Positions 49,750 through 59,371 are shown, counted from the first letter of the stretch. The stretch is DNA of 64,000 nt from Herbihabitans rhizosphaerae (GCF_004216555.1 NZ_SGWQ01000001.1:617126-681125); one strand, 5' to 3'. Numbers and translations: made by a program. The notes: generated from the sequence alone by a model not told the origin.

Positions 49750-52554
49750 CTATGTCCCGAGAGCGTCCAACTCGGCACGGACAGCAGCGGCTCGGGGCTG
49801 CTTCAACTCGGTGTACAGCTCCAGCGAACGCAGCCACTGCTCGCGCGCACCGTTCAGGTCCTGCCGAAAGGACAGCACCTGCCCGAGCACTTGCCGCGCG
49901 AACGCTTCCTGCAGGGCGAGCCCGGATTGCGTCGCCTCCAGAACTCCTTGGCGCGCATGGGTTTCCGCCTCGTCGACGCCACCGGTTTCGAGGTACAACT
50001 CCGCCAGGTTGACCAGCGCGAACAGCTCGAATCCGTGCTCGCGCGTCTGTCGATACAGTTCCAGCGCCGCCCGCTGCGGGCCGATCGCCTCGGCCGGCCG
50101 GCCCAGCGCCTGTTCCATCTGCGCGATGTTGTTCAGCAGGTTCGCCTCGATCGCCTTGTTGTCCGTCGTGCGCACCAGGACCAGCGCCTCGCGATATCTG
50201 AGCATCGCGTCCTCGGTCCGCCCCTGCCCGTACAGCGCGCTGGCCACCGTGTTGTAGCCGATCGCCATCAACAGCGGATCCCGTAGATCGATCGCGATGG
50301 CGAGTGCGCGCTCCGCGTCGGTCAGCGTCTGGTCGGACATCGCGAACCGGCTGTACGCCGAACACCGGCTGACCAGCATCCAGACCTCGCCGACCGGATC
50401 GCCGGCGGCCCGCGCCGACTCCAGGCCGAGCTGGACGAGCGACAGCCAGTCGTCCAGCCGCGACCGCACCGCCCGGAAGTCCTGCGCCACCCGCGCGATC
50501 TTCCACACCTCGGTGTGCCGGCCGTGCTGGCGCGTCACCCGCAGCACCGCGAAGATGTTCGACCACTCGCGCTCGAACCAGTCCAGCGCGTCGTCTGCCT
50601 CCGGCATGTCGGGCGGCACCAGTTGCGGGTAGTCCTCGGCCGGCGTGAGCCCGTCGAACACCGGCCGCAGCAGGCGTCGCGCGTGATCACCGGCGACCAG
50701 GTAGTAGTGCGCCAGCCGGATCAGCGCGGCGTCCCGCACATCGGTGCCCAACTCCGCGGTGGCGAGCCCGCCGGCGTGCAGCCGCACCAGGTCGTGCATC
50801 ACGAACGTGTCCGGACTTTCCTCTGTCACAAGGAAAACCGCCGCGAGCGCACGCAGCCGCCGGCGCGCGTTGGCCGCGTCGATCGAGCACAGCGCGGCCA
50901 CCGGCAGCGGGCTGATCACCCGGCCGGGGAACAGCCCGAGCATCCGGTACGTGCCGGCCATCGCCGGGTGCAGCGCGCGATAGGTCACGTCGAGCGCTGC
51001 CCGCACGCTGGTGTGCGCGCCCTCCACGTCCAGCGCGCCGAGCCGGGTGCGCTCGTCGGTCAACTCCTCGATCAGCTCGTCGACCGACCACTGTGGACTC
51101 GCCGCCAGCCGCGCGCCCACGATGCGCAGCGCCAGCGGCAGCCGCCCGCACAACTCGACCAGCCGCCGCCGTTGCTCCAGGTCCGCCACACCGTCGGCGA
51201 ACCGCGCGGTCTCCTCGATGATCCGCAGCGCGGCGTCCGGCGGCAGCGTGCCGAGCAGCAACAGCCGCCCGCCGTCGGCGACCAGCCCGTCCAGCCGCAC
51301 CCGGGAGGTGACCAGCACCAGCGACCGCGAGCCGGCCGGCAGCAGCGGGCGCACCTGCGCGGAGTCGCGCGCGTCGTCGAGCACCACGAGTACCCGCCGG
51401 TCGGCCAGCAGCGACCGGTACAGCGCGGCCCGGTCGTCCAGCGCGACCGGCACCTCGTCGGCGGCCACACCCAACGAGAGCAGAAACTGGGTGAGAACCT
51501 CGGCCGGATCGACCGGCGGGTGCTGCGGGTCGAACCCGCGCAGGCTCACGTAGAGCTGGCCTTCCGGGAACTCGGCGACCACCCCGCGGCCCCAGCGCAG
51601 CGCGAGCGAGGTCTTGCCGACCCCGGCCGGCCCGGCCAGTACGGCGATCGCCACGGTCGAGGAGTCCATTGTGGACAGCACGTCGTCGAGCCAGGCCAGC
51701 TCCGCGTCGCGCCCGTTGAACCCGGGCGGAGTGGTCGGCAACTGGGCCGGCACGAGCGGCCCGACCCGTTGTGCGCCAAGGGTTTCCGGCAACAGTGTCA
51801 CGTCGTCGGCGAGCACCCGGGCCTGCAGATCACGCAACTCCGGCCCCGGATCGATACCGCGCTCGTCGGCCATCCTTCGGGCGAACCGCTGGTAGGTCTC
51901 CAACGCGGACGCGCGCCGGCCGCAGCGGTACAGCGCGAGCACGAGTTGCCCGGCGAGCCGCTCGGCGAACGGGTGATCCTCGAGGTGCTCGGACAGCTCA
52001 CCGACCAGCTCAGCGTGCCGGCCCAGCTCCAGGTCGGCGTCCACCCGTGCCTCCAGCACGGCCACTTTCAGCTCCACCAGCTCCGGTGCGCGCACCCGGT
52101 CGGCGACATCGGCGAGTGCCTCACCGCGCCACAGCCGCAGCGCGTGCCGCAGCATCTCGGCCCGCCGCGCGGCCGGCTCGCGGCGCGCGTCGGCCAGCAG
52201 CCGCTGCGCCCGGTGCCGGTCGATGCGCGCCTCGTCGACGACGAGTTGATAGCCCGGACGGCGGGTGACGATTCGCGCGCCACCGTCCTCCGGGTCGTGC
52301 GCGGTCAGCCGCTGCCGCAGACGGGAGACATAGCCCTGCACCATGGTGCGCGCCGTCGCCGGCGGCTCGTGTGCCCACAGCACGTCGACGATCCGATCGA
52401 TCGCCACCGTGCGGTTGGCTTCGAGCAGCAGCATGGCGAGAACCGCCCTGCTTCCCCGGTCCCCCATCGGCACTTGCCGGCCGTCCCGCAGCACCTGGAT
52501 TGGTCCGAGCAGGCAGAACTGTAGTCCCGCTTCCTGCTCTCCGTCCCCAGGCAT
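49750..52554 (-). CDS. SARP/AfsR-type transcriptional regulator (BTAD, NB-ARC, TPR)
   Basis: A 934-residue regulator. It has an OmpR-like winged helix at the N-terminus (LQFCLLGPIQVLRDGRQVPMGDRGSRAVLAMLLLEANRTV), a bacterial transcriptional activation domain (about residues 95-240), an NB-ARC/STAND ATPase with Walker A GPAGVGKTS (about 317) and Walker B VLVVLDDARD, and a C-terminal run of TPR-like helices from about 560. The architecture is that of AfsR and DnrI-type SARPs, which activate antibiotic genes by binding direct repeats. ATG 52554. The operon behind it encodes a secreted peptide and an unknown protein. ATP-dependent oligomerisation and an external trigger are inferred from the family. 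Confidence 0.92.
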   Translation of the reverse strand: MPGDGEQEAGLQFCLLGPIQVLRDGRQVPMGDRGSRAVLAMLLLEANRTVAIDRIVDVLWAHEPPATARTMVQGYVSRLRQRLTAHDPEDGGARIVTRRPGYQLVVDEARIDRHRAQRLLADARREPAARRAEMLRHALRLWRGEALADVADRVRAPELVELKVAVLEARVDADLELGRHAELVGELSEHLEDHPFAERLAGQLVLALYRCGRRASALETYQRFARRMADERGIDPGPELRDLQARVLADDVTLLPETLGAQRVGPLVPAQLPTTPPGFNGRDAELAWLDDVLSTMDSSTVAIAVLAGPAGVGKTSLALRWGRGVVAEFPEGQLYVSLRGFDPQHPPVDPAEVLTQFLLSLGVAADEVPVALDDRAALYRSLLADRRVLVVLDDARDSAQVRPLLPAGSRSLVLVTSRVRLDGLVADGGRLLLLGTLPPDAALRIIEETARFADGVADLEQRRRLVELCGRLPLALRIVGARLAASPQWSVDELIEELTDERTRLGALDVEGAHTSVRAALDVTYRALHPAMAGTYRMLGLFPGRVISPLPVAALCSIDAANARRRLRALAAVFLVTEESPDTFVMHDLVRLHAGGLATAELGTDVRDAALIRLAHYYLVAGDHARRLLRPVFDGLTPAEDYPQLVPPDMPEADDALDWFEREWSNIFAVLRVTRQHGRHTEVWKIARVAQDFRAVRSRLDDWLSLVQLGLESARAAGDPVGEVWMLVSRCSAYSRFAMSDQTLTDAERALAIAIDLRDPLLMAIGYNTVASALYGQGRTEDAMLRYREALVLVRTTDNKAIEANLLNNIAQMEQALGRPAEAIGPQRAALELYRQTREHGFELFALVNLAELYLETGGVDEAETHARQGVLEATQSGLALQEAFARQVLGQVLSFRQDLNGAREQWLRSLELYTELKQPRAAAVRAELDALGT

Positions 52555-52937
52555 GTTTCACCCCCAGCTCCCACGTCCGTCGAGCCCCCAGGCCCCCACC
52601 TCGAAGCGGATCCCTGACAACGTAGAGGGAAAACGACGCGAAATACACTCACGAGGGGCGCGGACCACAGAGAGTCACGCTTATGGAGTAGCCGTCGAGG
52701 GAGGTCATACCTCCGGACGGGCGAAGGCCCCGCGCCATCCGTTCCCGATCCGGACGGTGCGGGGCCTTCGACTCCGACAAGTTGATCAACAGCGCATCGG
52801 GCCCACCCCGAGCGGGGGCCACGACGTGCTCTTGATCAATGATTGGCGGAGCCAGATTGTGGCGGTACTGCCCAGTACCGACTCAGCCAATCTAACAGGC
52901 CGCATGCGGCCCGTTACAAGAGGGTCATGCCAACTTG
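52555..52937. other. Intergenic region with hairpins between the AfsR-like gene and ectD
   Basis: 383 bp with no gene. It contains the terminator hairpin 52723-52769, a palindrome GGTACTG...CAGTACC at 52864-52879 and the palindrome GGCCGCATGCGGCC at 52898-52911, all on the ectD side. The left part (52555-52700) should hold the promoter of the AfsR-type gene. Confidence 0.6.
52723..52769 (-). terminator. Terminator hairpin of the ectABCD operon
   Basis: GAAGGCCCCGC... (52723-52741) pairs with the complementary strand at 52751-52769 over 19 positions with two G-U wobbles, loop of 9 nt, about 170 nt beyond the ectD stop. Confidence 0.75.
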
Positions 52938-53843
52938 TTACCGAGTCACCGGCGTGAAGTCACGCGCGCCGATGAAGGTCGGCCTGGCGGTCGGCGCCGC
53001 GAACGGCTCGACCAGCGTGTTCTCCACACTGTTGAACACCACGAAGATGTTCGAGCGCGGGAACGGCGTGATGTTGTTGCCCGACCCGTGCATGATGTTC
53101 GAGTCGAAGAACAGCGTCGAGCCGGCCGGCCCGGTGAACTGGTCGATGCCGTGCTCGGCGACGAGCTTGGTGATGTCGTCCTCGTTCGGGACGCCGAACT
53201 CCTGCTCCTTGAGTGACGCCTTGTAGTGGTCCTCCGGCGTTTCGCCCTGGCACGGAACGAAGGTGCGCTGCGACCCCGGCATGACCATCAGCCCGCCGTT
53301 GAACGGGTAGTTGTCGGTCAACGCGATCGACGCGCTCACCGCGCGCGGCGCCGGCATGCCGTCCTCGGCGTGCCAGGTCTCGAAGTCCGAGTGCCAGTAG
53401 AAGCCCTTGCCCTTGAAGCCCGGCATGTAGTTGACCCGGCTCTGGTGCACGTACACCTCGGAACCGAGGATCTGGCGCGCGCGGTCGAGCACCCGAGGAT
53501 CACTGACCAGCTCGGCGATCAGCTCGCTGATCTTGTGCACCTCGAAGACCGACCGGACCTGGTTGGACGACTTCTCGACGATCACCCGCTCGTCGGCCTT
53601 GAGCGACTCGTCGTTGGTCAGCCGCTCCAGCTCCTGCCAGTAGGCCTGCACCTCGGCCGGGCTGAGCAGTCCCTCGTAGATCGAATAGCCCTTGGTGTCG
53701 TGCGACGCCAGTGTGGCCGGATCGATCGGGCCATCGTGGCAGCCGTTGCTCCACACCGTCGGATCAGTACGCTCGATCAACTCCAGCCCGTACGACGTCC
53801 TTGTGGGATAACGATCCTCGGTCTTGGTGTCGATCACCGTCAT
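52938..53843 (-). CDS. ectD: Ectoine hydroxylase
   Basis: A 301-residue Fe(II)/2-oxoglutarate dioxygenase that makes (4S,5S)-5-hydroxyectoine from ectoine. The iron-binding H-x-D and the EctD signature are in [22 protein letters not shown], and the distal histidine and arginine region is [19 protein letters not shown]. The start is ATG 53843, with AAAGGAGG about 7 nt upstream and a 4-bp overlap with ectC. It is the last gene of the operon; a long hairpin follows at 52723-52769. Iron and oxygen dependence means hydroxyectoine needs aerobic growth. Confidence 0.95.
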   Translation of the reverse strand: MTVIDTKTEDRYPTRTSYGLELIERTDPTVWSNGCHDGPIDPATLASHDTKGYSIYEGLLSPAEVQAYWQELERLTNDESLKADERVIVEKSSNQVRSVFEVHKISELIAELVSDPRVLDRARQILGSEVYVHQSRVNYMPGFKGKGFYWHSDFETWHAEDGMPAPRAVSASIALTDNYPFNGGLMVMPGSQRTFVPCQGETPEDHYKASLKEQEFGVPNEDDITKLVAEHGIDQFTGPAGSTLFFDSNIMHGSGNNITPFPRSNIFVVFNSVENTLVEPFAAPTARPTFIGARDFTPVTR

Positions 53844-54274
53844 GCGCTGGCCTCCTTTGCTCCCTCGGTGGTGGTGGGAACGTCGTTCGGGATGATCAGC
53901 GGGTACACGCCGTGCTCGTCGTGCACCTCCTGACCGGTGACCGGCGGGTTGAATACGCACACCATGGTCATCTCGGTCTCACAGCTGAGCCGGTGCTTCT
54001 CGTGGCCGTCGAGCAGGTACATGGTGCCCGGCTCGATGCGGTACGACTCGCCGGTTTCCTTGTCCAGCAGGTCGCCCTTGCCGCCGATGCAGTACACCGC
54101 CTCGACGTGGTTGGCGTACCACATGTCGTTCACGGTCCCGGCGTACAGAACCGTTTCGTGCAGGGAGAAGCCGACGCCCTCCTGGGCGAGGACGATCCGC
54201 CTGCTGTGCCAGTTCTCCGACTGCGTGTAGCGCTCGTGGCCCGGCTGGATGTCGGACATGGAACGGACGATCAC
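53840..54274 (-). CDS. ectC: L-ectoine synthase
   Basis: A 144-residue cupin that closes the ring of N-gamma-acetyl-diaminobutyrate to ectoine. It starts [10 protein letters not shown] at GTG 54274 (GGAGGAAAAGC upstream), as usual for EctC. The cupin core is [31 protein letters not shown] with the iron-binding residues, then [14 protein letters not shown]. It acts in the cytoplasm. The stop overlaps ectD by 4 nt and 28 bp separate its start from the ectB stop, so the four genes are one operon. Confidence 0.95.
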   Translation of the reverse strand: MIVRSMSDIQPGHERYTQSENWHSRRIVLAQEGVGFSLHETVLYAGTVNDMWYANHVEAVYCIGGKGDLLDKETGESYRIEPGTMYLLDGHEKHRLSCETEMTMVCVFNPPVTGQEVHDEHGVYPLIIPNDVPTTTEGAKEASA

Positions 54275-54302
54275 GCGCTTTTCCTCCTCGGTTTCCGGTG
54301 GC

Positions 54303-55550
54303 TCAGACAGCCGCGCGGACCGAGTCCGCGACGATGTCGAGTCCCTTCGCCAGTTCGTCATCGGTGACCGTGAGCGGCGGCATGATCTTGGCGACCTGCC
54401 CGTCCGGCCCCGACGTCTCCATCAGCAGGCCGCGCTCGAAGGCGGCCTTGCACACGGCGCTGGCCTGCTCGCCGGTCTCGAAGCCGAGCCCGCGCGCGAG
54501 GCCTCGGCCCTTGGACTCCATCGACACGCTCGTGTTCGCCTCGGCCAGCTCGCCGAGCACCCGGCCGACCTGCTCGCCCTTGGCCAGCGTGGACTTCTCC
54601 AGCTTGTCGTCGGCCCAGTAGGTGCGCAGCGCCTCGGTCGAGGTGACGAACGCGGGGTTGATGCCGCGGAAGGTGCCGTTGTGCTCGCCCGGCTCCCAGA
54701 TGTCCAGCTCGGGCTTGAACAGGGTGAGCGCCATCGGCAGGCCGTAGCCGCCGATCGACTTGGACAGGCACACGATGTCCGGTTTGATGCCGGCCGCCTC
54801 GAAGCTGAAGAACGGGCCGGTGCGGCCGCAGCCCATCTGCACGTCGTCGACGATCAGCAGGATGTCGTGGCGTTCGCACAGCTCGGACAGGCCCTGCAGC
54901 CACTCCAGGCGCGCGGCGTTGATGCCGCCCTCGCCCTGCACGGTCTCCACGATCACGGCGGCCGGCTCGTTCAGGCCCGAGCCGCTGTCGTTGAGCAGGC
55001 GCTCGAAGAACAGGAAGTCGGGCGTGGCGCCGTCGAAGTAGTTGTCGTAGGGCATCGGCGTGGCGTGCACCAGCGGGATGCCGGCGCCGCCGCGCTTCAT
55101 CGAGTTACCGGTCACTGACAGCGCGCCCAGCGTCATGCCGTGGAACGCGTTGGTGAAGTTGATGATCGACTCGCGGCCGGTGCGCTTGCGAGCCAGTTTC
55201 AGCGCGGCCTCGACGGCGTTCGCGCCGGCCGGACCGGGGAACATGATCTTGTAGTCGAGTTCGCGCGGCTTGAGCACCAACTCCTGGAAAGTCTCCAGGA
55301 AGTCACGCTTGGCGACGGTCTGCTGGTCGAGTCCGTGGGTCACACCGTCACGCTGGATGTAGTCGATCAGGGCGGTCTTCAAGATCGGATTGTTGTGTCC
55401 GTAGTTGAGCGCGCCCGCGCCGGCGAAAAAGTCGAGGTATGGCCGTCCGTCCTCGCCGTACAGATAACTGCCGACGGCCTTGTCGAACACGGTGGGCCAG
55501 CTACGGCAGTAGCTGCGCACCTCGGATTCGAGTGTTTCGAAGACGTTCAC
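54303..55550 (-). CDS. ectB: Diaminobutyrate-2-oxoglutarate transaminase
   Basis: A 415-residue PLP-dependent class III aminotransferase that forms L-2,4-diaminobutyrate from aspartate semialdehyde with glutamate. The pattern is classic Ect[28 protein letters not shown] at the N-terminus, the PLP-lysine region in [15 protein letters not shown], and [18 protein letters not shown], where the Asp binds the cofactor. It lies between ectA and ectC on the same strand. Length and motifs match the family, so no substrate change is expected. Confidence 0.95.
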   Translation of the reverse strand: MNVFETLESEVRSYCRSWPTVFDKAVGSYLYGEDGRPYLDFFAGAGALNYGHNNPILKTALIDYIQRDGVTHGLDQQTVAKRDFLETFQELVLKPRELDYKIMFPGPAGANAVEAALKLARKRTGRESIINFTNAFHGMTLGALSVTGNSMKRGGAGIPLVHATPMPYDNYFDGATPDFLFFERLLNDSGSGLNEPAAVIVETVQGEGGINAARLEWLQGLSELCERHDILLIVDDVQMGCGRTGPFFSFEAAGIKPDIVCLSKSIGGYGLPMALTLFKPELDIWEPGEHNGTFRGINPAFVTSTEALRTYWADDKLEKSTLAKGEQVGRVLGELAEANTSVSMESKGRGLARGLGFETGEQASAVCKAAFERGLLMETSGPDGQVAKIMPPLTVTDDELAKGLDIVADSVRAAV

Positions 55551-55624
55551 GATACTCCGTCCGATCTTGGAAAGTCTGGTCTCGTCTTTGAGTCCCGAAA
55601 GGATCCGCTGATCTCGCGAGTCGA

Positions 55625-56176
55625 TCAGGCCGACACCTGCTCAGGTGCCCGCACGAACGGTCCGATGCGATACAAGTCCTCGGATTCGTGTTCGTCCGGG
55701 AACTGTGCGGAATCGAACAACTCCGTGCGCTCCAGCGTGGCGCCCCACCGCTCGGCCAGCGAGCCGAACAGCCTCTGGGACGCCGTGTTGTCCGGCGTGA
55801 TGGTCGTTTCCATGTGGCGAACACCCTGGTCGGCGAGCTGCCGCAGCAGCTGGTCGAGCAGCTTGCCCGCCAGGCCCTTGCCACGCTGCGACGCGTCGAC
55901 GGCGACCTGCCACACGACCACCGTGTCCGGCGATCGAGGTTTGACATAGCCTATTATGAAGCCGACCACATCACCGTCGACTCTTGCGACAACCGAACTG
56001 TCGGCGAAATCGTGACACCACAACAAGTAGGCGTACGAGGAGTTCAGGTCGAGCTTCCCCGAATCGCGCGCGATCCGCCAGATCGCTGCTCCGTCCATTT
56101 TGGACGGTTGCTCGATCAGCGTCTCCCCGGTCACCTGGTTTTCACCGCCAGCCCGGCTCGTGTGCTTTCCGGACAT
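55625..56176 (-). CDS. ectA: L-2,4-diaminobutyrate gamma-acetyltransferase
   Basis: A 183-residue GNAT acetyltransferase that transfers acetyl from acetyl-CoA to diaminobutyrate, the first committed step of ectoine synthesis. The acetyl-CoA motif A is VVWQVAVDASQRGKGLAGKLLDQLL, and motif B follows with HMETTITPDNTASQRLFGSLAERWG. ATG 56176 is used, but no strong ribosome-binding site precedes it; a later start (GTG near residue 15) would keep the domain. It is the first gene of the operon, 74 bp before ectB. The AT-richer stretch upstream (56177-56411) probably holds an osmotically regulated promoter. Confidence 0.93.
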   Translation of the reverse strand: MSGKHTSRAGGENQVTGETLIEQPSKMDGAAIWRIARDSGKLDLNSSYAYLLWCHDFADSSVVARVDGDVVGFIIGYVKPRSPDTVVVWQVAVDASQRGKGLAGKLLDQLLRQLADQGVRHMETTITPDNTASQRLFGSLAERWGATLERTELFDSAQFPDEHESEDLYRIGPFVRAPEQVSA

Positions 56177-56411
56177 ACCAAAGCAACGTAACAGAAGCTT
56201 TTCCTGCGTTCAGCCCGACTGGAACAAGATCACACGGGCTACCTGGGCATTCAAAGAATTGTATGTGATAAAGCCCACGAAAGTATTGCGATCAAGGCAA
56301 TTAATGTGCTATATAGCGCGGCCGCCATTACTCGGCGTTGTTTTTTCGTCAAAATCCAGCGCTATTCGCCCGTGTTTCGTCGCCGGGGGGTCGAGTGTTA
56401 CAACCCGCCGG
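56177..56411 (-). promoter_or_regulatory. AT-richer control region upstream of ectABCD
   Basis: About 235 bp with visibly lower GC than the surroundings, containing AT-rich runs such as TATATAGC and TTTTTTCG on the plus strand. It separates ectA from the Abi-alpha-like gene (same strand). It is the natural place for the osmotically induced ectoine promoter, though no consensus could be identified. Confidence 0.5.
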
Positions 56412-57203
56412 TCAGGGCCGGTCCAACTCGGGCTGTCCGAGCTTGGACGGGTCACAGGCCTCCCACAGCTCCGCTCCGAACGCGGAGATGCCGAGCGTCC
56501 TCCGCTGTACCTGTACCCGCTTGCCACCGTCGATAATCCCCCGAATTCGACTGTCGGCGAGCAACATGTCGTAGTAGCCGGCCTGCGCGGTGTTCTCGCC
56601 GCCGATGTCCAGCAGCCCGAACCGCACCAACCTGCCCACGTAGACCGGCCCCTGGTCGACCAGGGCGACCCCGGCCTCGCGGGCCACGCTGGAGAAGTTC
56701 TCCAGCAAGGTGCGCCGGGTGCCGCCGAGCGGGCCGCGCGTCACCAGGTGCACCAGCGGGTACACCGTGCCGTCCGCGGTCGCCGCGAGAATCCGCGCCT
56801 CGTCCGGCACGACCTGACGCAGCACGGCGGCGAACAGGTAGTCCCGGCTGGCCTCGCGGCCGTAGGTGACCGACGCGCTCAGCAACTCGGCCATCGCGGC
56901 GCGTAGCGGCTCGACGAGTTGTGCGGGTGATCCGTTGCCGGAGTCGGTGACCTCGCCCTCGATCGCCTGCCGCCGCCAGCCGGCCGTGCGCTCCGGCGAG
57001 GCCAGCGCGTTGCCCGGGTAGTCGAGGCGCTTGCGCACCTCGTCCACCACGGCGTATTCGAGTCGTTTGAGCTGGCGATCGGCGATGTCGCCACCGGGCA
57101 GCTTCTTTGTGACGTTCCAGCCGGCCTTGGCCAGCCAGCCGGCCGCCCGCCCGGCACCGGTGATCAGGCCGTCCACGTCCGGCCGCGATCGTCGCTCCTC
57201 CAC
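56412..57203 (-). CDS. Abi-alpha/DUF4393-like protein
   Basis: A 263-residue soluble protein. The N-terminal half is helical (RRSRPDVDGLITGAGRAAGWLAKAGWN, LPGGDIADRQLKRLEYAVVDEVRKRLDY). The second half matches the Abi-alpha/DUF4393 type: a helical bundle with YGREASRDYLFAAVLRQVVPDEARILAATADGTVYPLVHLV, where the segment P-D-E-A-R-I-L is the usual family signature, then FGLLDIGGENTA and the C-terminal ALEC-like ELWEACDPSK. Such proteins were first reported from phage abortive-infection loci but are also common in non-defence contexts. GTG 57203; no strong ribosome-binding site. It is divergent from the sigma-factor gene with only 24 bp between start codons. Confidence 0.62.
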   Translation of the reverse strand: MEERRSRPDVDGLITGAGRAAGWLAKAGWNVTKKLPGGDIADRQLKRLEYAVVDEVRKRLDYPGNALASPERTAGWRRQAIEGEVTDSGNGSPAQLVEPLRAAMAELLSASVTYGREASRDYLFAAVLRQVVPDEARILAATADGTVYPLVHLVTRGPLGGTRRTLLENFSSVAREAGVALVDQGPVYVGRLVRFGLLDIGGENTAQAGYYDMLLADSRIRGIIDGGKRVQVQRRTLGISAFGAELWEACDPSKLGQPELDRP

Positions 57204-57227
57204 GGGGATTGGTGTACCACAGGTGAC

Positions 57228-58490
57228 GTGAGCCAGAACCTCGACGCCGTCACATCGGCCGCCTCCGCCGCCTTCCGCGACGAGTGGGGCCAGATCGTCG
57301 CCACGCTGATCAGGATCACCGGCGACTGGGACCTCGCCGAGGAGTGCGCGCAGGAGGCGTTCGCCCAGGCGCTGACCGCGTGGGCGCGCGACGGCGTGCC
57401 GCGCAAGCCGGGCGCGTGGCTGACCACGGCGGCGCGCAACCGGGCGACCGACCGGCTGCGCCGCGAGGCCGTCGGCGCGGCCAAGCTGCGCGAGCTGGCC
57501 GCGATGACACCGGTCGCCCAGCCGGACGGCACCGCCTACGACAGGGACGACGACAGCGGCGTGTCGGACGACCGGCTGCGGCTGATCTTCACCTGCTGCC
57601 ACCCCGCGCTGCCGTTCGAGTCGCGGGTGGCGCTGACCCTGCGCACGCTGGCCGGCCTGACGACCGCGGAGATCGCGCGCGCGTTCCTGGTCGTCGAGCA
57701 GGCGATGCAGCAGCGGATCGTGCGGGCCAAGCGCAAGATCCGCAACGCGAAGATCCCGTACCGGGTGCCGCCGGCGCACCTGCTGCCGGAGCGCACGTCG
57801 GCCGTGCTCGGCGTGCTGTACCTGCTGTTCAACGAGGGGTACACGGCCACGGCCGGCGCGGATCTGGTGCGGCACGGGCTCATCGCGGAGGCGGTCCGGC
57901 TGGCGCGCATGCTGGCCCGGCTGATGCCGGAGGAGACGGAGGCGCGCGGGCTGCTCGCGCTGATGCTGCTGCACGACGCGCGCCGGGCGACCCGGCTGGG
58001 GCCGGACGGCGAGCTGGTGCTGCTCGAGGATCAGGACCGCACGCGGTGGGACGCCGAGGAGATCGCCGAGGGTGTGGCGCTGCTGGAGCGCACGCTGGCG
58101 GCCGGTCGGCCGGGGCCGTACCAGGTGCAGGCGGCGATCGCCGCGTGTCACGCGACCGCGCGCACCGCGGCGGAGACCGACTGGGTGCAGATCGCGGCGC
58201 TGTACGGGCAGCTCGCCCGGTTCGTGCCGTCGGCGGTCGTGGAGCTGAACCGGGCCGTCGCGGTGGGCATGGCGGACGGGCCGGCGGCGGGGCTCGTGCT
58301 GGTGGATTCGTTGCGGGACAAGGGAGATCTCGACGGGTACCACCTGCTGCCGGCGACTCGCGCGGACTTTCTACGGCGGCTCGGACGTGACGACGAGGCG
58401 GCCGCGGAGTACCGCGCGGCGCTGGAGCTGGCGGGCACCGACGCCGAGCGCCGGTTCCTCACGTCACGGCTCGCTGAGGTCACCCGTTGA
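57228..58490 (+). CDS. ECF42-type RNA polymerase sigma factor with C-terminal extension
   Basis: A 420-residue ECF sigma factor. Region 2 (IRITGDWDLAEECAQEAFAQALTAWARDG) and region 4 (LRLIFTCCHPALPFESRVALTLRTLAGLTTAEIARAFLV) are both present, followed by a long helical C-terminal part of about 200 residues with TPR-like features (LLLHDARRATRLGPDGELVLLEDQDRTRWDAEEIAEG), typical of the ECF42 group. These usually work with a small DGPF/YCII protein rather than an anti-sigma factor; no such gene is adjacent here. GTG 57228. Its promoter region is shared with the Abi-alpha-like gene. Confidence 0.88.
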   Translation: MSQNLDAVTSAASAAFRDEWGQIVATLIRITGDWDLAEECAQEAFAQALTAWARDGVPRKPGAWLTTAARNRATDRLRREAVGAAKLRELAAMTPVAQPDGTAYDRDDDSGVSDDRLRLIFTCCHPALPFESRVALTLRTLAGLTTAEIARAFLVVEQAMQQRIVRAKRKIRNAKIPYRVPPAHLLPERTSAVLGVLYLLFNEGYTATAGADLVRHGLIAEAVRLARMLARLMPEETEARGLLALMLLHDARRATRLGPDGELVLLEDQDRTRWDAEEIAEGVALLERTLAAGRPGPYQVQAAIAACHATARTAAETDWVQIAALYGQLARFVPSAVVELNRAVAVGMADGPAAGLVLVDSLRDKGDLDGYHLLPATRADFLRRLGRDDEAAAEYRAALELAGTDAERRFLTSRLAEVTR

Positions 58491-58523
58491 CATGTGACCT
58501 TTTGGTCACCTATCCTTCGTCGC

Positions 58524-58859
58524 GTGACGGACGACGACAAAGTCCTCGATGACGCAGTCTTCAAGGCGCTGGCCGATCCCACCCGTCGCTTCTTGCTCGA
58601 CCTGCTGTTCGCGCGTGACGGCCGCACGCTCACCGAACTCGAGTCGGAGCTGGAGATGTCGCGCTTCGGCGTGATGAAGCATCTGCGCGTGCTCGAGGAG
58701 GCGGATCTCGTCGTCACGCGCAAATCGGGCCGGGAGAAGTTCCACTACATCAACCCGATCCCGATCCGGCTGATCCACGACCGGTGGATCGACAAGTACA
58801 CCGAGCGACGGGCATCCGCGCTGGCGGACCTCAAAAGGCAACTGGAGCAGGAACAATGA
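58524..58859 (+). CDS. ArsR-family regulator
   Basis: A 111-residue winged-helix regulator: LADPTRRFLLDLLFARDGRTLTELESELEMSRFGVMKHLRVLEEADLVVTRKSGREKFHYINPIPIRLI. No obvious metal-binding cysteine pair, so it probably belongs to the group that pairs with SRPBCC/AHSA1 proteins. GTG 58524 is chosen; an upstream extension in the same frame is unsupported. Its stop overlaps the next gene's ATG by 4 nt. Together they form a common actinomycete pair in which the regulator is thought to control its own operon. Confidence 0.85.
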   Translation: MTDDDKVLDDAVFKALADPTRRFLLDLLFARDGRTLTELESELEMSRFGVMKHLRVLEEADLVVTRKSGREKFHYINPIPIRLIHDRWIDKYTERRASALADLKRQLEQEQ

Positions 58860-59371
58860 CGAACGCGACGAAGACCGAGACCACCCAGATCTACAGCGTC
58901 TACATCAAGGCCGACGCGAAGAAGGTGTGGGACGCGATCACCCAGCGCGAATGGACCGAGAAGTACGGCTACGGCGGGTACGCGGACTACAGCAAGGGCA
59001 CCGGACGATTCGAGACGCACCCGAGCCAGGACATGATCGACGCCGGCAAGGCGAACGGCTACGAGATCCCTGACGTGATCATCGAGGGCGAGATCCTGGC
59101 GTACGACCCGCCCACGAAGCTGGCGCTGACCTGGCACATGCTGATGGACCCGGAGACCGCCAAGGAGAGCTTCACCAAGCTCACCTACGAGATCAAGGAG
59201 GTCCCCGGCGGGGTAAAGCTGACCGTCACCCACGACCTGGAGGGTGCGCCGGTACTGGCCGCGGTCACCTCCGGCTCGCAGGAGGAGCTGGGCGCGGGCG
59301 GCGGCTGGGCGTGGATCCTCAGCGACCTCAAGTCGCTGATCGAGACCGGAGAGGCGCTGTCCCCCCGGTGA
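58856..59371 (+). CDS. SRPBCC/AHSA1-type protein
   Basis: A 171-residue SRPBCC-fold protein of the AHSA1 group, starting at the overlapping ATG 58856. Conserved strands include TTQIYSVYIKADAKKVWDAITQREWTEKYGYGG and PPTKLALTWHMLMDPETAKESFTKLTYEIKEVPGGVKLTVTHDL. Such proteins bind hydrophobic ligands or act as co-chaperones; several are paired with ArsR regulators, as here. The ligand is unknown. It is cytoplasmic with no signal peptide. The gene ends 27 bp before the convergent NUDIX gene. Confidence 0.78.
   Translation: MTNATKTETTQIYSVYIKADAKKVWDAITQREWTEKYGYGGYADYSKGTGRFETHPSQDMIDAGKANGYEIPDVIIEGEILAYDPPTKLALTWHMLMDPETAKESFTKLTYEIKEVPGGVKLTVTHDLEGAPVLAAVTSGSQEELGAGGGWAWILSDLKSLIETGEALSPR

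Noticed and set aside
49535-50566. Minus-strand open frame inside the AfsR-like gene region
   Set aside because: It overlaps the AfsR-type coding sequence in another frame with Arg/Gly/Ala-rich composition; the 49750-52554 frame carries the real domains.
52784-52793. GTTGATCAAC palindrome
   Set aside because: Only a 10-bp palindrome next to the terminator; common by chance and without a partner site.
56412-58343. Full-length minus-strand open frame reading past 57203 under the sigma factor
   Set aside because: The N-terminal two-thirds is a shadow of the sigma-factor gene; only the part from GTG 57203 looks like a protein.
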